From Aerococcaceae bacterium DSM 111176 (GTDB lineage Bacteria; Bacillota; Bacilli; Lactobacillales; Aerococcaceae), in the NCBI GenBank assembly GCA_015863215.1, contig JACBXN010000056.1:1-64000 (forward strand): DNA of 64,000 nucleotides, read 5' to 3'. The position numbers and the translations under genes are program-made. Below are positions 1 through 10,799 of the stretch, piece after piece; position 1 is the stretch's first letter, and the number at the start of each line of letters is the position of its first letter. The notes beneath the pieces are model-generated. The model searched no databases. It had not been told where the DNA came from and saw only the letters and a list, made by a program, of their open reading frames with translations.

Positions 1-110
1 TTTCATGTCACGTATATTATAATACATGACATGATAATATGCAAGATAAAAACCCTATAAAATGCTGATATATCAACATTTTATAGGGTTATAATAATCT
101 CATGTCACGA
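1..110. promoter_or_regulatory. Intergenic repeats of the motif CATGTCA around a TATAAT box
   Basis: The heptamer CATGTCA occurs at 4-10, in inverted form at 27-33, and again at 101-107. The first pair flanks a TATAAT-like hexamer at 18-23. This looks like an operator/promoter arrangement facing out of the window, but the regulated gene is not visible, so the role is inferred. Confidence 0.35.
51..90 (-). terminator. Long AT-rich inverted repeat, probable terminator
   Basis: Two 20-base arms (51-70 and 71-90) are complementary except at one position and have no spacer. On the minus strand the structure is followed by a T-run. It could stop transcription that leaks through the sodA terminator, or act as a bidirectional barrier for the gene lying to the left of the window. 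Confidence 0.5.
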
Positions 111-159
111 ACTAACGGGTGTTCAGGATGAAAATGAAGCACGTCCTTCTTAAACAAAT

Positions 160-190
160 AAAAACCACTGGAAAATAAATTCCAGTGGTT
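160..190 (-). terminator. sodA intrinsic terminator
   Basis: An 11-bp perfect stem (163-173 with 180-190, six-base loop) lies just after the sodA stop codon and is followed on the minus strand by a T-rich tract. Confidence 0.85.
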
Positions 191-208
191 TATTTTAAGT
201 CTGTTTAA

Positions 209-811
209 TTAGCCGTTAAAACGCTCAGCTACAACATCCCAGTTTACAACTTTCCAGAATGCTTTAACATAGTCAGGACGAACGTTACGGTAGTTTAAGT
301 AGTATGCATGTTCCCATACGTCGATACCTAATAATGGTTTCTTACCATCAGTAATTGGGTTATCTTGGTTTGGAGTTCCTACAACTTCTAAAGTACCATT
401 GTTATCCACTAACCAAGCCCAACCAGATCCAAATTGACCAGTTGCTGCAGCTTCAAATTTTGCTTTGAAGTCTTCAACAGAACCAAAATCTGCTTCAATT
501 TTCGCAGCTAATTCAGCTGGTACTTCATTGTTGTCAGAAGGTGCTTGCATTTCTTCCCAGAATAATGTGTGGTTTAAGTGTCCCCCACCATTATTACGTA
601 CAGCTGTACGGATATCCTCTGGAATATCATTTAAGTTAGCTACAACTTCTTCAATAGATTTGTCAGCCCACTCTGTACCTTCAACTGCATTGTTTAAATT
701 AGTAACATAACTATTGTGATGTTTACCGTGGTGTAATTCCATTGTTTCTTTATCAATCACTGGTTCTAAGTGATCGTGTGCATATGGTAAATCTGGTAAT
801 TTAAAAGTCAT
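209..811 (-). CDS. sodA: Superoxide dismutase, Mn/Fe family
   Basis: Converts superoxide to H2O2 and O2 in the cytoplasm. The 200-residue length is usual for the family. The N-terminal helical domain carries the first metal-ligand region (ELHHGKHH), followed by the GGGHLNH segment with the second His. The C-terminal domain has GSGWAWL and the DVWEHAYY signature that supplies the Asp and His ligands. The GGGH context fits Mn-type or cambialistic enzymes better than strict Fe enzymes, but metal choice cannot be proved here. An AGGAGG ribosome site precedes the ATG. It appears to be a monocistronic unit with its own promoter and terminator. Confidence 0.97.
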   Translation of the reverse strand: MTFKLPDLPYAHDHLEPVIDKETMELHHGKHHNSYVTNLNNAVEGTEWADKSIEEVVANLNDIPEDIRTAVRNNGGGHLNHTLFWEEMQAPSDNNEVPAELAAKIEADFGSVEDFKAKFEAAATGQFGSGWAWLVDNNGTLEVVGTPNQDNPITDGKKPLLGIDVWEHAYYLNYRNVRPDYVKAFWKVVNWDVVAERFNG

Positions 812-844
812 ATTAAATTCCTCCTAATATTTTAATCTAATTCT

Positions 845-872
845 ATAGTATCAAATATTAGTACGTTTTCAA
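845..872 (-). promoter_or_regulatory. sodA promoter
   Basis: On the minus strand TTGAAA (867-872) and TACTAT (845-850) are 16 bp apart, with a TG dinucleotide one base before the -10 box. It sits immediately after the typA stop codon, so sodA can be expressed independently of typA. Confidence 0.6.
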
Positions 873-875
873 AGT

Positions 876-2717
876 TTATTGCTCACTCTGCTTTGACTTT
901 TTGGCAGCTTTTTCACGTTCTGATTTATTTAAAATTTGTTTACGTAAACGAATTGATTCTGGGGTGATTTCACAGTACTCATCTTCATCCATGAACTCAA
1001 TTGATTCCTCTAATGTCATAATTCGAGGTTGTTTAATAACAGAAGTTTGGTCTTTATTGGCAGAACGTACGTTAGTTAAAGCTTTTGCTTTTGTTACGTT
1101 AACTGTTAAATCATTTTCACGATTATTCTCACCAACAATCATACCTTCATAAACTTCTTGACCTGGTTGAACAAAGATCGTTCCACGATCCTCTAAGTTC
1201 ATAATTGAATATGTAGTCGCTTGACCATTATCCATCGATACTAATGTACCGTTACGGCGACGACCGATTGGTGCATTAACATATGGACGATACTCATCAA
1301 ATGTATGGTTAATAATTCCATAACCATGAGTTAATGTCATAAATTCCGTTGAGAATCCGATTAAACCACGCGCTGGGACTAAGAATACTAAACGTGTTTG
1401 ACCATTTCCAGTTGAAACCATGTCAGCCATTTCTGCTTTACGCTGACCTAATGCCTCAATAATTGATCCAACATACTCATCAGGAGTATCAATTTGTACA
1501 CGTTCGAATGGTTCTGATTTAACACCATCAATGTCACGAATAATAACTTGTGGACGTGAAACTTGTAATTCAAATCCTTCACGACGCATATTTTCAATTA
1601 AAATTGATAAATGTAATTCTCCACGACCAGCTACGAAAAAGGCATCTGGAGAATCAGTTGGTTCAACAAGTAAAGAAACATCTGTTTGAATCTCACGAGC
1701 TAAACGTTCTTCAATTTGACGAGCAGTTACGAATTTACCTTCGCGTCCTGCAAATGGTGAGTTGTTTGTTCTAAATGTCATTTGTAAAGTTGGTTCATCA
1801 ATATGTAATGCTGGCATTGCTTCGGGATGCGCTGCATCTGTAACAGTTTCTCCAACGAAGATATCATCCATTCCAGATAAAGCAATTAAATCTCCCGCTT
1901 TAGCTTCATTGATTTCTACTCGATTTAATCCAAAGAAACCAAATAATTTAGTCACACGGAAGTTCTTAGAAGTTCCATCTGTCTTAATTAAAGATACTGT
2001 ATCCCCTACTTTAATTGTTCCACGGAATACACGACCAATACCTATACGACCTAAGTAGTCACTATAGTCTAGTAATGACACTTGGAATTGTAATGGTTCA
2101 TCACTATTATCCACTGGTGCTGGGATATGTTCTAGAACTGAATCAAATACATGATCCATTGTATCTTCTTGGTCCGCTGGATCATCTGAAGTTGATGATG
2201 TTCCGTTTAATGCTGAAGCATAAACAACTGGGAATTCAATTTGTTCATCATCCGCACCTAATTCGATGAATAATTCTAATACTTCATCGACAACTTCGGC
2301 TGGACGCGCTGTTGGTTTATCAATTTTATTAATAACTACAACTGGAACTAAACCTTGGTCTAATGCTTTCTTTAAAACAAAACGTGTTTGAGGCATTGTA
2401 CCTTCATACGAGTCAACGACAAGAACAACTCCGTCAACCATTTTCATAATACGCTCAACTTCTCCACCGAAGTCCGCGTGTCCTGGTGTATCCAGGATAT
2501 TAATACGGTTATTTTTATAATCTACCGCCGTGTTTTTCGCTAAAATCGTAATCCCACGTTCACGTTCAATATCATTATTGTCCATCGCACGATCATCTAA
2601 GTCAGTATGACTATCTAACGTGTCTGATTGAGCTAATAGCTCATTTACTAATGACGTTTTACCGTGGTCAACGTGGGCAATAATTGCGATATTTCTAATA
2701 TTTTCTCTAAGTTTCAT
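876..2717 (-). CDS. typA: Ribosome-associated GTPase TypA/BipA
   Basis: A translational GTPase that binds the 70S ribosome and supports ribosome assembly and stress or cold growth. The G1 motif (AHVDHGKT) is near residues 15-22, ERGITI (switch II context) near 52, [14 protein letters not shown] near 76, NKID near 130, then beta-barrel, EF-G-like and C-terminal BipA-specific domains. The 613-residue length is normal. The C-terminus ends in a lysine-rich tail. It follows the inositol monophosphatase gene by 9 bases, so the two are probably co-transcribed. Confidence 0.97.
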   Translation of the reverse strand: MKLRENIRNIAIIAHVDHGKTSLVNELLAQSDTLDSHTDLDDRAMDNNDIERERGITILAKNTAVDYKNNRINILDTPGHADFGGEVERIMKMVDGVVLVVDSYEGTMPQTRFVLKKALDQGLVPVVVINKIDKPTARPAEVVDEVLELFIELGADDEQIEFPVVYASALNGTSSTSDDPADQEDTMDHVFDSVLEHIPAPVDNSDEPLQFQVSLLDYSDYLGRIGIGRVFRGTIKVGDTVSLIKTDGTSKNFRVTKLFGFFGLNRVEINEAKAGDLIALSGMDDIFVGETVTDAAHPEAMPALHIDEPTLQMTFRTNNSPFAGREGKFVTARQIEERLAREIQTDVSLLVEPTDSPDAFFVAGRGELHLSILIENMRREGFELQVSRPQVIIRDIDGVKSEPFERVQIDTPDEYVGSIIEALGQRKAEMADMVSTGNGQTRLVFLVPARGLIGFSTEFMTLTHGYGIINHTFDEYRPYVNAPIGRRRNGTLVSMDNGQATTYSIMNLEDRGTIFVQPGQEVYEGMIVGENNRENDLTVNVTKAKALTNVRSANKDQTSVIKQPRIMTLEESIEFMDEDEYCEITPESIRLRKQILNKSEREKAAKKSKQSEQ

Positions 2718-2726
2718 ATAACTCTC

Positions 2727-3503
2727 CTAGTTTGTTTGTTTAATAATTTCTAAAGCTTGTTTGTGTACGTTTGGATAAGCGATTAACACAGGTGATTTTT
2801 TCAATATTGATAATTTTTCACCTAAATGGTCTGTCGTTTTAATGCCTAGTGACTCTGCAATTGCGTAACCCGCTGCAAAATCCCATGGTTCCAATCCTGC
2901 TGAAAAATAAAGTGAAACCTCACCTTTTATTACGCTGATTGTTTGCAGTGCTGCCGAACCGATACTACGAACTCCCATTGCAGTTCTAGCCAGTTCCTGC
3001 ATATTGTAACGATTATCTATAAAATTCATGACATTTCCTATAATCAGTGATTCCTCTAATGATTCTAAGGAATATTGGTCGATTTGGGTGCCATTTACAT
3101 ATGCCCCAACACCAACAATTCCAATATAAAGTTCATCATGCATTACATCATAAATGTAGCCTTCCTGAGGCTCTCCGTCTTGGAAAATACCAATCATAAT
3201 CGCAAAATGATTTTGTGCTTTGACGAAATTTAATGTGCCATCAATTGGGTCAATAACCCAAATTGTCCCATCTGTTGATGTGACATTATCGCCGCACCCT
3301 TCTTCTCCAATAATAAAATCGTTAGGAAAGTGCTCACGAATTTGGCTAACAAGATAACGCTCAGCCCACTGATCCATTTCAGTAACTAAATCATTTGCTG
3401 CTGATTTCTCCGCTACCTTAATATCTCTGTTAAATGATTCTCGCAGTTTATCAGCAACATAGGTCAACCATTCTGTAATCATTGCTTGCCTAGTTTTTTG
3501 CAC
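2727..3503 (-). CDS. Inositol-monophosphatase family protein (SuhB-like)
   Basis: A Mg2+-dependent phosphatase of the IMPase/FIG superfamily. The WVIDPIDGTLNF metal-binding motif is at about residues 82-93, the GEEG motif is upstream at about 67, and the C-terminal motif EPWDFAAG is at about residue 206. The substrate in Firmicutes is not settled (inositol phosphate, NADP or another sugar phosphate). The start is GTG with AAGGAAG seven bases upstream; an in-frame ATG eight codons in lacks a ribosome site. It lies between the UPF0223 gene and typA, a neighbourhood common in lactic acid bacteria and bacilli. Confidence 0.9.
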   Translation of the reverse strand: MQKTRQAMITEWLTYVADKLRESFNRDIKVAEKSAANDLVTEMDQWAERYLVSQIREHFPNDFIIGEEGCGDNVTSTDGTIWVIDPIDGTLNFVKAQNHFAIMIGIFQDGEPQEGYIYDVMHDELYIGIVGVGAYVNGTQIDQYSLESLEESLIIGNVMNFIDNRYNMQELARTAMGVRSIGSAALQTISVIKGEVSLYFSAGLEPWDFAAGYAIAESLGIKTTDHLGEKLSILKKSPVLIAYPNVHKQALEIIKQTN

Positions 3504-3515
3504 GTTTTCACTTCC

Positions 3516-3785
3516 TTACATTTTTATTATAGTCTCAGACGAATTCTTTAATTGTTTTACTACCGCATAAACAGACAGTCCTGAAGCTCTTTTAAATTCA
3601 CGGTCTAATTGCTTCTCACCACTGATACTAGTCACAACCGTCTTAAATGCTTTATATAAGCCAGTCAGTTCCGCTCTTGAAATCCCGTCAGTGTAAGCTT
3701 TCTCTATTCCAGAAAGAAAGTTAACTACAATAACTATTTCATCATTGTTCCAATCAGGATTAATAGGAAAAGAATAATTATCCAT
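3516..3785 (-). CDS. UPF0223 family protein (YktA-like)
   Basis: A small acidic helical protein of 89 residues. The N-terminal NYSFPINPDWNNDEIV segment and the following helices match the UPF0223/YktA family, whose function is unknown. It lies 12 bases upstream of the inositol-monophosphatase gene in the same orientation, so it is likely the first gene of a UPF0223-IMPase-typA operon. No signal peptide or membrane segment is visible. Confidence 0.85.
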   Translation of the reverse strand: MDNYSFPINPDWNNDEIVIVVNFLSGIEKAYTDGISRAELTGLYKAFKTVVTSISGEKQLDREFKRASGLSVYAVVKQLKNSSETIIKM

Positions 3786-3960
3786 ATAAAACTCCTATCT
3801 ATTTAATACATTCCGTAGTCAAATAATATCGACTCTAAACCATTTATAATTATAACACAGTCCTTCTCAATACAACTATTTAATCGTTTTCATTAGAAAA
3901 AATTTATTTCTACTCCTTTTATGATACCTTTGAAAAATGATTACCAATCTATCAAATAAA

Positions 3961-4006
3961 TTAGAATCTTTCTAAATTAAGTGTTATAATGTCATTGTTT
4001 AGAAAG
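3961..4006 (+). promoter_or_regulatory. fetAB promoter with PerR/Fur-like operator
   Basis: An extended -10 element (TG-T-TATAAT, hexamer 3985-3990) lies between two arms of a perfect 9-bp inverted repeat, CTTTCTAAA (3968-3976) and TTTAGAAAG (3998-4006). The left arm overlaps a 15-bp near-palindrome at 3961-3975, TTAGAATCTTTCTAA, which resembles the 7-1-7 PerR box (TTATAATNATTATAA) with three mismatches. Regulation by a Fur/PerR-type repressor is inferred. Confidence 0.5.
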
Positions 4007-4018
4007 AAGGGATAAAAA

Positions 4019-4684
4019 TTGAGTCTAATTGAAGTGAACGATCTATCTTTTGCACCTGAAGGACAATCTATTATTAAAGATATTAATTTCAGTGTAAATG
4101 AATTACAACACACGAGTATTTGTGGTCCATCCGGAAGCGGCAAGAGTACCATTCTAAAAATGGTTGCATCATTACTGAAACCGTCCACGGGGAATATTTT
4201 ATTAAATAACCAAAACCAATCAGAGATTGATTATACTGATTTCCGAAAATCCGTAAGTTATGTTCATCAGACACCACAATTATTTGGTGAAACTGTGAAA
4301 GATAATTTGTCATTTGCGGCTGAGATTCGAGGCGACAATTTCGATGAATCAACTGCGCGAAAATATTTAGATGCTCTCGGCTTATCTCATATAGATTTAG
4401 ATAAAGATATTAATAGTCTCTCAGGAGGGGAAAAACAACGCGTGTCCTTAGTTCGCCATCTTTTCTATCCCCCTAAAGTCTTACTGTTAGATGAAATAAC
4501 GAGTGGGCTAGATCAATTGACACGTGAAAAATTATGGCATTTTCTCTTTAAATTTGCGGATGAGCATAATATTACCCTGTTGTGGATTAGTCATAATACT
4601 GACGAACAAGGGATGGCTAAACAATTAATCAATTTAAGTGAAAATTGCAAAATAGAAAATATTATACAAAATAAATCGGAGTGA
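4019..4684 (+). CDS. fetA: Iron export ABC transporter ATP-binding protein FetA (YbbL)
   Basis: The ATPase subunit of the FetAB efflux pump, which exports cytosolic iron and protects against peroxide. Walker A GPSGSGKST is at about residues 37-45, the LSGGEKQR signature near 135, Walker B VLLLDEITSGLD near 155, and the H-switch WISHNTDE near 191. At 221 residues it is a compact exporter ATPase. The start is a TTG with AGAAGGG about eight bases upstream. The fetB gene follows after seven bases, so the two form an operon. They read against the flanking genes. Confidence 0.88.
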   Translation: MSLIEVNDLSFAPEGQSIIKDINFSVNELQHTSICGPSGSGKSTILKMVASLLKPSTGNILLNNQNQSEIDYTDFRKSVSYVHQTPQLFGETVKDNLSFAAEIRGDNFDESTARKYLDALGLSHIDLDKDINSLSGGEKQRVSLVRHLFYPPKVLLLDEITSGLDQLTREKLWHFLFKFADEHNITLLWISHNTDEQGMAKQLINLSENCKIENIIQNKSE

Positions 4685-4691
4685 GATTAGT

Positions 4692-5462
4692 ATGCATGAA
4701 TTGGTTATTACACCCCTATCATTAGTTTTCTCTTTCTCATTGGTCTTAATTGCCATGGGTGTGAGTTATAAAGAAAATTTAGGTTTAAACAAAGAATTAA
4801 TTATTTCAGTTATTCGAATGGTAATCCAGCTGGTAATTGCTGGTTACTTACTTACTTACGTATTCCAATGGGATTCTAAGTTAGTGACGATTGCTGTTAT
4901 ATTAATCATGATTATCAATGCTGCTTATAATGCCAGTAAGCGTGCGAATGGTATCCCTCACGCCTTTAAGATATCAATGATTGCTATACTCGCAGGAACT
5001 GTCATCGCAATTGCAATTTTAGTCATATCAGGCACTTTACTATTTACCCCTTCACAATTAATTCCTGTGACAGGTATGCTAGTTGGGAATGGTATGGGTA
5101 TCATTGGTTTAACATTTAGAAATTTAACCATGTTATACCGTGATAAACATCAATCGGTAAATGAAAAATTAGCATTAGGCGCTACGACTAAGCAAGCTTC
5201 TAAAGAGATTATCCAAGAAACAATTAAAGGCTCTCTACAGCCAACCGTAGATACCGTTCGAACAGTTGGTTTAGTTACTCTCCCAGGGATGATGACGGGG
5301 ATGATGTTAGCTGGTGCTCTTCCAATGGAAGCCATTATGTATCAAATCATGGTATTCTTTATGATGATATCAACGGCTACCATTACTTCCGTTATATCAG
5401 CTTATCTCGCCTTTCCCTATTTCTTTGACCAAGCAGGACGATATGTCGGTGTTAAAAAATAA
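4692..5462 (+). CDS. fetB: Iron export ABC transporter permease FetB (YbbM, UPF0014)
   Basis: The 256-residue membrane partner of FetA. It shows about six to seven hydrophobic segments and the conserved MLVGNGMGIIGLTFRNL and VTLPGMMTGMMLAGALPMEA motifs of the UPF0014 family. A GGAGTGA ribosome site precedes the ATG. Together with FetA it forms a full exporter. Substrate assignment (iron) follows from the family, not from direct evidence here. Confidence 0.9.
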   Translation: MHELVITPLSLVFSFSLVLIAMGVSYKENLGLNKELIISVIRMVIQLVIAGYLLTYVFQWDSKLVTIAVILIMIINAAYNASKRANGIPHAFKISMIAILAGTVIAIAILVISGTLLFTPSQLIPVTGMLVGNGMGIIGLTFRNLTMLYRDKHQSVNEKLALGATTKQASKEIIQETIKGSLQPTVDTVRTVGLVTLPGMMTGMMLAGALPMEAIMYQIMVFFMMISTATITSVISAYLAFPYFFDQAGRYVGVKK

Positions 5463-5472
5463 TAACATCTTG

Positions 5473-5583
5473 GATCATGTAGCCACTCGTTACATGGTCT
5501 TTTTTAGTTTTACTACCTTTTAAAAGGATTGATAACGAAAAACGTGTCAGATCAATGATTAACATTAATCTGACACTTTTTTT
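5473..5583 (+). terminator. Tandem intrinsic terminators after fetB
   Basis: The first hairpin has a 9-bp stem with one G-T pair (5473-5481 with 5491-5499) and a T-run. The second has GTGTCAGAT (5544-5552) pairing with ATCTGACAC (5568-5576), followed by seven T residues. Confidence 0.85.
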
Positions 5584-5629
5584 AAATATAATATTACTCA
5601 AACATAATCGCTAACTTACCTACTAGTCA

Positions 5630-6196
5630 TTAGAAATCAAATTGAGCGTCTTGTTTATCACGCATCTCTTTATAAGTTTGAGCGAGTAGAATCGTATCGT
5701 CTACTAAATTCTGCATACGGAAATAAATCGCATCATCCATCAATTCTCCACGGTAAAAATGTTTATCCGTAATAAAGAGATACCTTTGTAAGATTTGAGC
5801 TTTTAAATAAGATAAGATAGGTTTTAGTTGGATTTCAGGGACCATAAAGTGAGCTGGAGAACCAGCAGTTACAACCATCGAGACAACTTTATCTTTTAAA
5901 GCTTCTTCGGGTAATAAATCAAATATATTCTTTAAAGTTGCAGGTATTGAAGCTTGAAAGATTGGGGTTCCTATTACAAGTGCATCAGCATCCATAATTT
6001 TCGTGACGACGCTTTGAGTGTCGCCTTCATAATCCTGATAATGACGCCCATCAGCAAAAATAATCTCATAGTCAGCTAAGTCAATTAATTCAAACTCAAT
6101 ATCTGGATGATTGTCATTGAATAATTGTTCAATTGCTTTCATTGCAGTTTTAGTTTTTGAACCAACAATTGAACCTGATAAACCGATTATTTTCAC
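5630..6196 (-). CDS. NADPH-dependent FMN reductase family protein
   Basis: A flavodoxin-like NAD(P)H:FMN oxidoreductase of 188 residues. The FMN phosphate loop GLSGSIVGSKTKTA is at residues 5-18, and the TPIFQASIPATLKNIFD motif, typical of the family, is at about 97-113. It overlaps the upstream luciferase-like gene by four bases (ATGA). That fits a two-component flavin system, where this protein supplies reduced FMN to the monooxygenase. The substrate of the pair is unknown. Confidence 0.88.
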   Translation of the reverse strand: MKIIGLSGSIVGSKTKTAMKAIEQLFNDNHPDIEFELIDLADYEIIFADGRHYQDYEGDTQSVVTKIMDADALVIGTPIFQASIPATLKNIFDLLPEEALKDKVVSMVVTAGSPAHFMVPEIQLKPILSYLKAQILQRYLFITDKHFYRGELMDDAIYFRMQNLVDDTILLAQTYKEMRDKQDAQFDF

Positions 6197-7275
6197 TTTG
6201 TCCCCTCCTCTTTAGGCTTCGTATACTTACGAATGGCAGGTAAAATCTCATTACCGATAATCTCAACATTTTTCATTAACACATCAAATGGTACTCCACC
6301 AAAATCCATCTGAGCGATATAACGTTGGTGACCAAATAATTCATGCTGCGATAAAATTTTCTCTATAATTTGTTGTGGGCTACCGATATTCATGATACTT
6401 CTTGGGTCAGTTCCTTGAGCAAATGCACGTTTATCAAAGCCACTACCATTCGTGATTTTCATACCTTCATTCATGTGAGGGTAATATTGACGCAAGGCAT
6501 CCTGACTATTTTCAGCAACTAGGAAAAATCCGGCAGTTGCAACTGGATATTCTTCCGGATTATGACCAGTTAAAGCTAAAGCTTCACGGTATGCATCAAT
6601 TGAACGTTTAAATGTTGTACTCGGACCACCTAAACCAGCTAAATACATTGGAACACCTTGGTATCCGGCTTTAATCGCCGAACCCGGTGCTCCACCTACT
6701 GCACGCCAAATCGGTAATTTTTCTTGGAGTGGTCTTGGTAAGACAACGGCATTTTTTAGTGGCGCACGAAATTCACCTTCCCAGTTAATGGGGGCACCTT
6801 TACTGTCATTAATTAAATTGAGTAATTCAAATTTCTCTTCAAATAAAGCCTCATAATCTTGCAAATCATAGCCCAATAAATCAAATAAACCAACACGTGA
6901 TGCACGTCCCCCAACAATCTCAGCGCGACCATTCGATAGTAAATCAATCGTTGCAAAATTTTCATAAATACGTACCGGATCAGAAGTGGATACTATGGTA
7001 GACCCTGAAGAAATCCGAATATTTTCAGTTGCTTGTGCAATCGCTCCTAATACCACGGCATGCGCTTGAGTCGCGAAATATTCTTGATGGCTTTCTCCTA
7101 CATTAAATACATCAATACCTGCTTGATCCGCTAATTTCGCTAATTCTACAATTTCATTTAAACGTTGCTTAGTTGAGATTCGTTCCCCTGTATGTGGATT
7201 CGGTAAATGATCTCCTAATGTATATAAACCAAATTCAAGTCCTTTACTCGAATCAATACCATATTGTTCAAACAT
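6193..7275 (-). CDS. LLM-class flavin-dependent oxidoreductase
   Basis: A luciferase-like (bacterial luciferase/alkanal monooxygenase superfamily) TIM-barrel enzyme of about 360 residues that uses reduced FMN and O2. Characteristic segments are EFGLYTLGDHLPNPHTG near the N-terminus, NVGESHQEYFATQAHAVVLGAIAQ, and NGRAEIVGGRAS. The ATG at 7275 is chosen because AGTGAGTG lies ahead of it. A longer reading from a TTG at 7317 would start within the -10 promoter box. It is translationally coupled to the FMN reductase downstream. Confidence 0.85.
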   Translation of the reverse strand: MFEQYGIDSSKGLEFGLYTLGDHLPNPHTGERISTKQRLNEIVELAKLADQAGIDVFNVGESHQEYFATQAHAVVLGAIAQATENIRISSGSTIVSTSDPVRIYENFATIDLLSNGRAEIVGGRASRVGLFDLLGYDLQDYEALFEEKFELLNLINDSKGAPINWEGEFRAPLKNAVVLPRPLQEKLPIWRAVGGAPGSAIKAGYQGVPMYLAGLGGPSTTFKRSIDAYREALALTGHNPEEYPVATAGFFLVAENSQDALRQYYPHMNEGMKITNGSGFDKRAFAQGTDPRSIMNIGSPQQIIEKILSQHELFGHQRYIAQMDFGGVPFDVLMKNVEIIGNEILPAIRKYTKPKEEGTK

Positions 7276-7316
7276 CGTGACACTCACTTTCTGTGTTATA
7301 TTTCGAATTCTACTCA

Positions 7317-7325
7317 ATTATAACA
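7317..7325 (-). promoter_or_regulatory. Extended -10 promoter of the monooxygenase/reductase pair
   Basis: On the minus strand a TG-T-TATAAT extended -10 box (hexamer 7317-7322) lies about 40 bases before the chosen ATG. No good -35 hexamer is seen, as is common for extended -10 promoters. Confidence 0.55.
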
Positions 7326-7353
7326 TAACCATTTTAAAAGTAAGCTCACATGC

Positions 7354-7836
7354 TTAGTGAGTCAAACGACTGATAATATCTTCATGTTGTGGATAATGAT
7401 CCAACATATCCGCACGTGTAAATAGTTCAAAATCATCATATTCAAAACCAGGTGCGACCATACAAGATACCAGTGCATAGGTGTTAGGCTCTTCAACTGT
7501 TGAACCAAATAAATATCCTTTTGGTACTGTATATTGTAAAACTTGACCTGCTTTAATATCCGTTCCTAGTTCCACCGTTTGATATTCACCTTCAGGAGAA
7601 ATCATGTGTACTGTTAAAGGAGAACCGGTATGATAATACCAAATTTCATCAGACGTTAAACGGTGGAAGCGTGATGGATTTTCATGCGTTAATAAGAAAT
7701 AAATACTCGTGTAGCGCGCTCTAAATTTACCATTTCCTTCATCTAACATATCCTTAGATTTTTCAACTTGATTAAAGAAACCGCCCTCTGGATGCGGTTC
7801 TAATTGATAATATTCAATCCAATCTTCTATTTTCAT
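7354..7836 (-). CDS. Cupin domain protein (DUF985 family)
   Basis: A 160-residue beta-barrel protein of the DUF985/cupin_5 family. Typical elements are the N-terminal LEPHPEGGFFNQV, TSIYFLLTHENPSRFHRLTSDEIWYYH with the metal-site His residues, and SCMVAPGFEYDDFELF near the C-terminus. Members are thought to be metal-binding sugar or oxo-acid isomerase-like proteins, but the substrate is unknown. The ATG at 7836 is preferred because AAGGAG lies eight bases upstream; a GTG three codons earlier overlaps that site. Confidence 0.8.
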   Translation of the reverse strand: MKIEDWIEYYQLEPHPEGGFFNQVEKSKDMLDEGNGKFRARYTSIYFLLTHENPSRFHRLTSDEIWYYHTGSPLTVHMISPEGEYQTVELGTDIKAGQVLQYTVPKGYLFGSTVEEPNTYALVSCMVAPGFEYDDFELFTRADMLDHYPQHEDIISRLTH

Positions 7837-7916
7837 CCGTAACACTCCTTGTATAATAATAGACCTAGTGTACCATATTCATGGAATTATAATGTAATGA
7901 CTTTATAAAATGATAC

Positions 7917-7947
7917 AAAAAAAGTGGGTACCCTTAAAGCACCCACT
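7917..7947 (-). terminator. ATP synthase operon terminator
   Basis: A 7-bp stem (AGTGGGT 7923-7929 with ACCCACT 7941-7947) is followed on the minus strand by seven T residues. It ends the atp operon 10 bases after the atpC stop codon. Confidence 0.85.
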
Positions 7948-7956
7948 GATATTTGA

Positions 7957-8394
7957 TTAATTTTTGGGACGACGATGACGACTAACATCGATTTGATTAA
8001 TGGCACGGTTTAACTGTACTTTCGCACGGCGATATGCACTTGAATCATCTTTTTGTTCCGCATCATACATTGCTGCTTGTGCATTTTGCTTATCAATTTC
8101 AACTTGAACCGTATCAATATCTCGTGCACGTATAGCGAATGTTGCCATAATCGTTAACTTATTCTCCTCAAAACTTGCTACACCACCATCAACTGCGATG
8201 TAATCCTTCGCTCCATCTGTTCGGGTAACAATCACCGCACCAATTGCTAAACTTAGCATGATTGGAACATGGTTAGGTAATATAGATAGACCACCATCAT
8301 CCGTTTGCATATTACACCCTAAGCTCTTGTGATCGTAGACAAGGCCATTAGGTGAATAAATGGCCACTTGAATTTTATTATCTAATTGAGCCAT
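7957..8394 (-). CDS. atpC: F1F0 ATP synthase epsilon subunit
   Basis: A 145-residue protein of the F1 central stalk that contacts gamma and the c-ring and can inhibit hydrolysis. The N-terminal beta-sandwich contains GGLSILPNHVPIMLSLAIG and the AVDGGVASFEENKLTIMA strand set. The C-terminal alpha-hairpin runs from about residue 88 to the end, with a basic DVSRHRRPKN tail. It is the last gene of the atp operon, 10 bases after atpD. Confidence 0.95.
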   Translation of the reverse strand: MAQLDNKIQVAIYSPNGLVYDHKSLGCNMQTDDGGLSILPNHVPIMLSLAIGAVIVTRTDGAKDYIAVDGGVASFEENKLTIMATFAIRARDIDTVQVEIDKQNAQAAMYDAEQKDDSSAYRRAKVQLNRAINQIDVSRHRRPKN

Positions 8395-8404
8395 TTAATC
8401 ACTC

Positions 8405-10784
<2,380 letters not shown>

Positions 10785-10799
10785 AAGCAATCACCCTCC

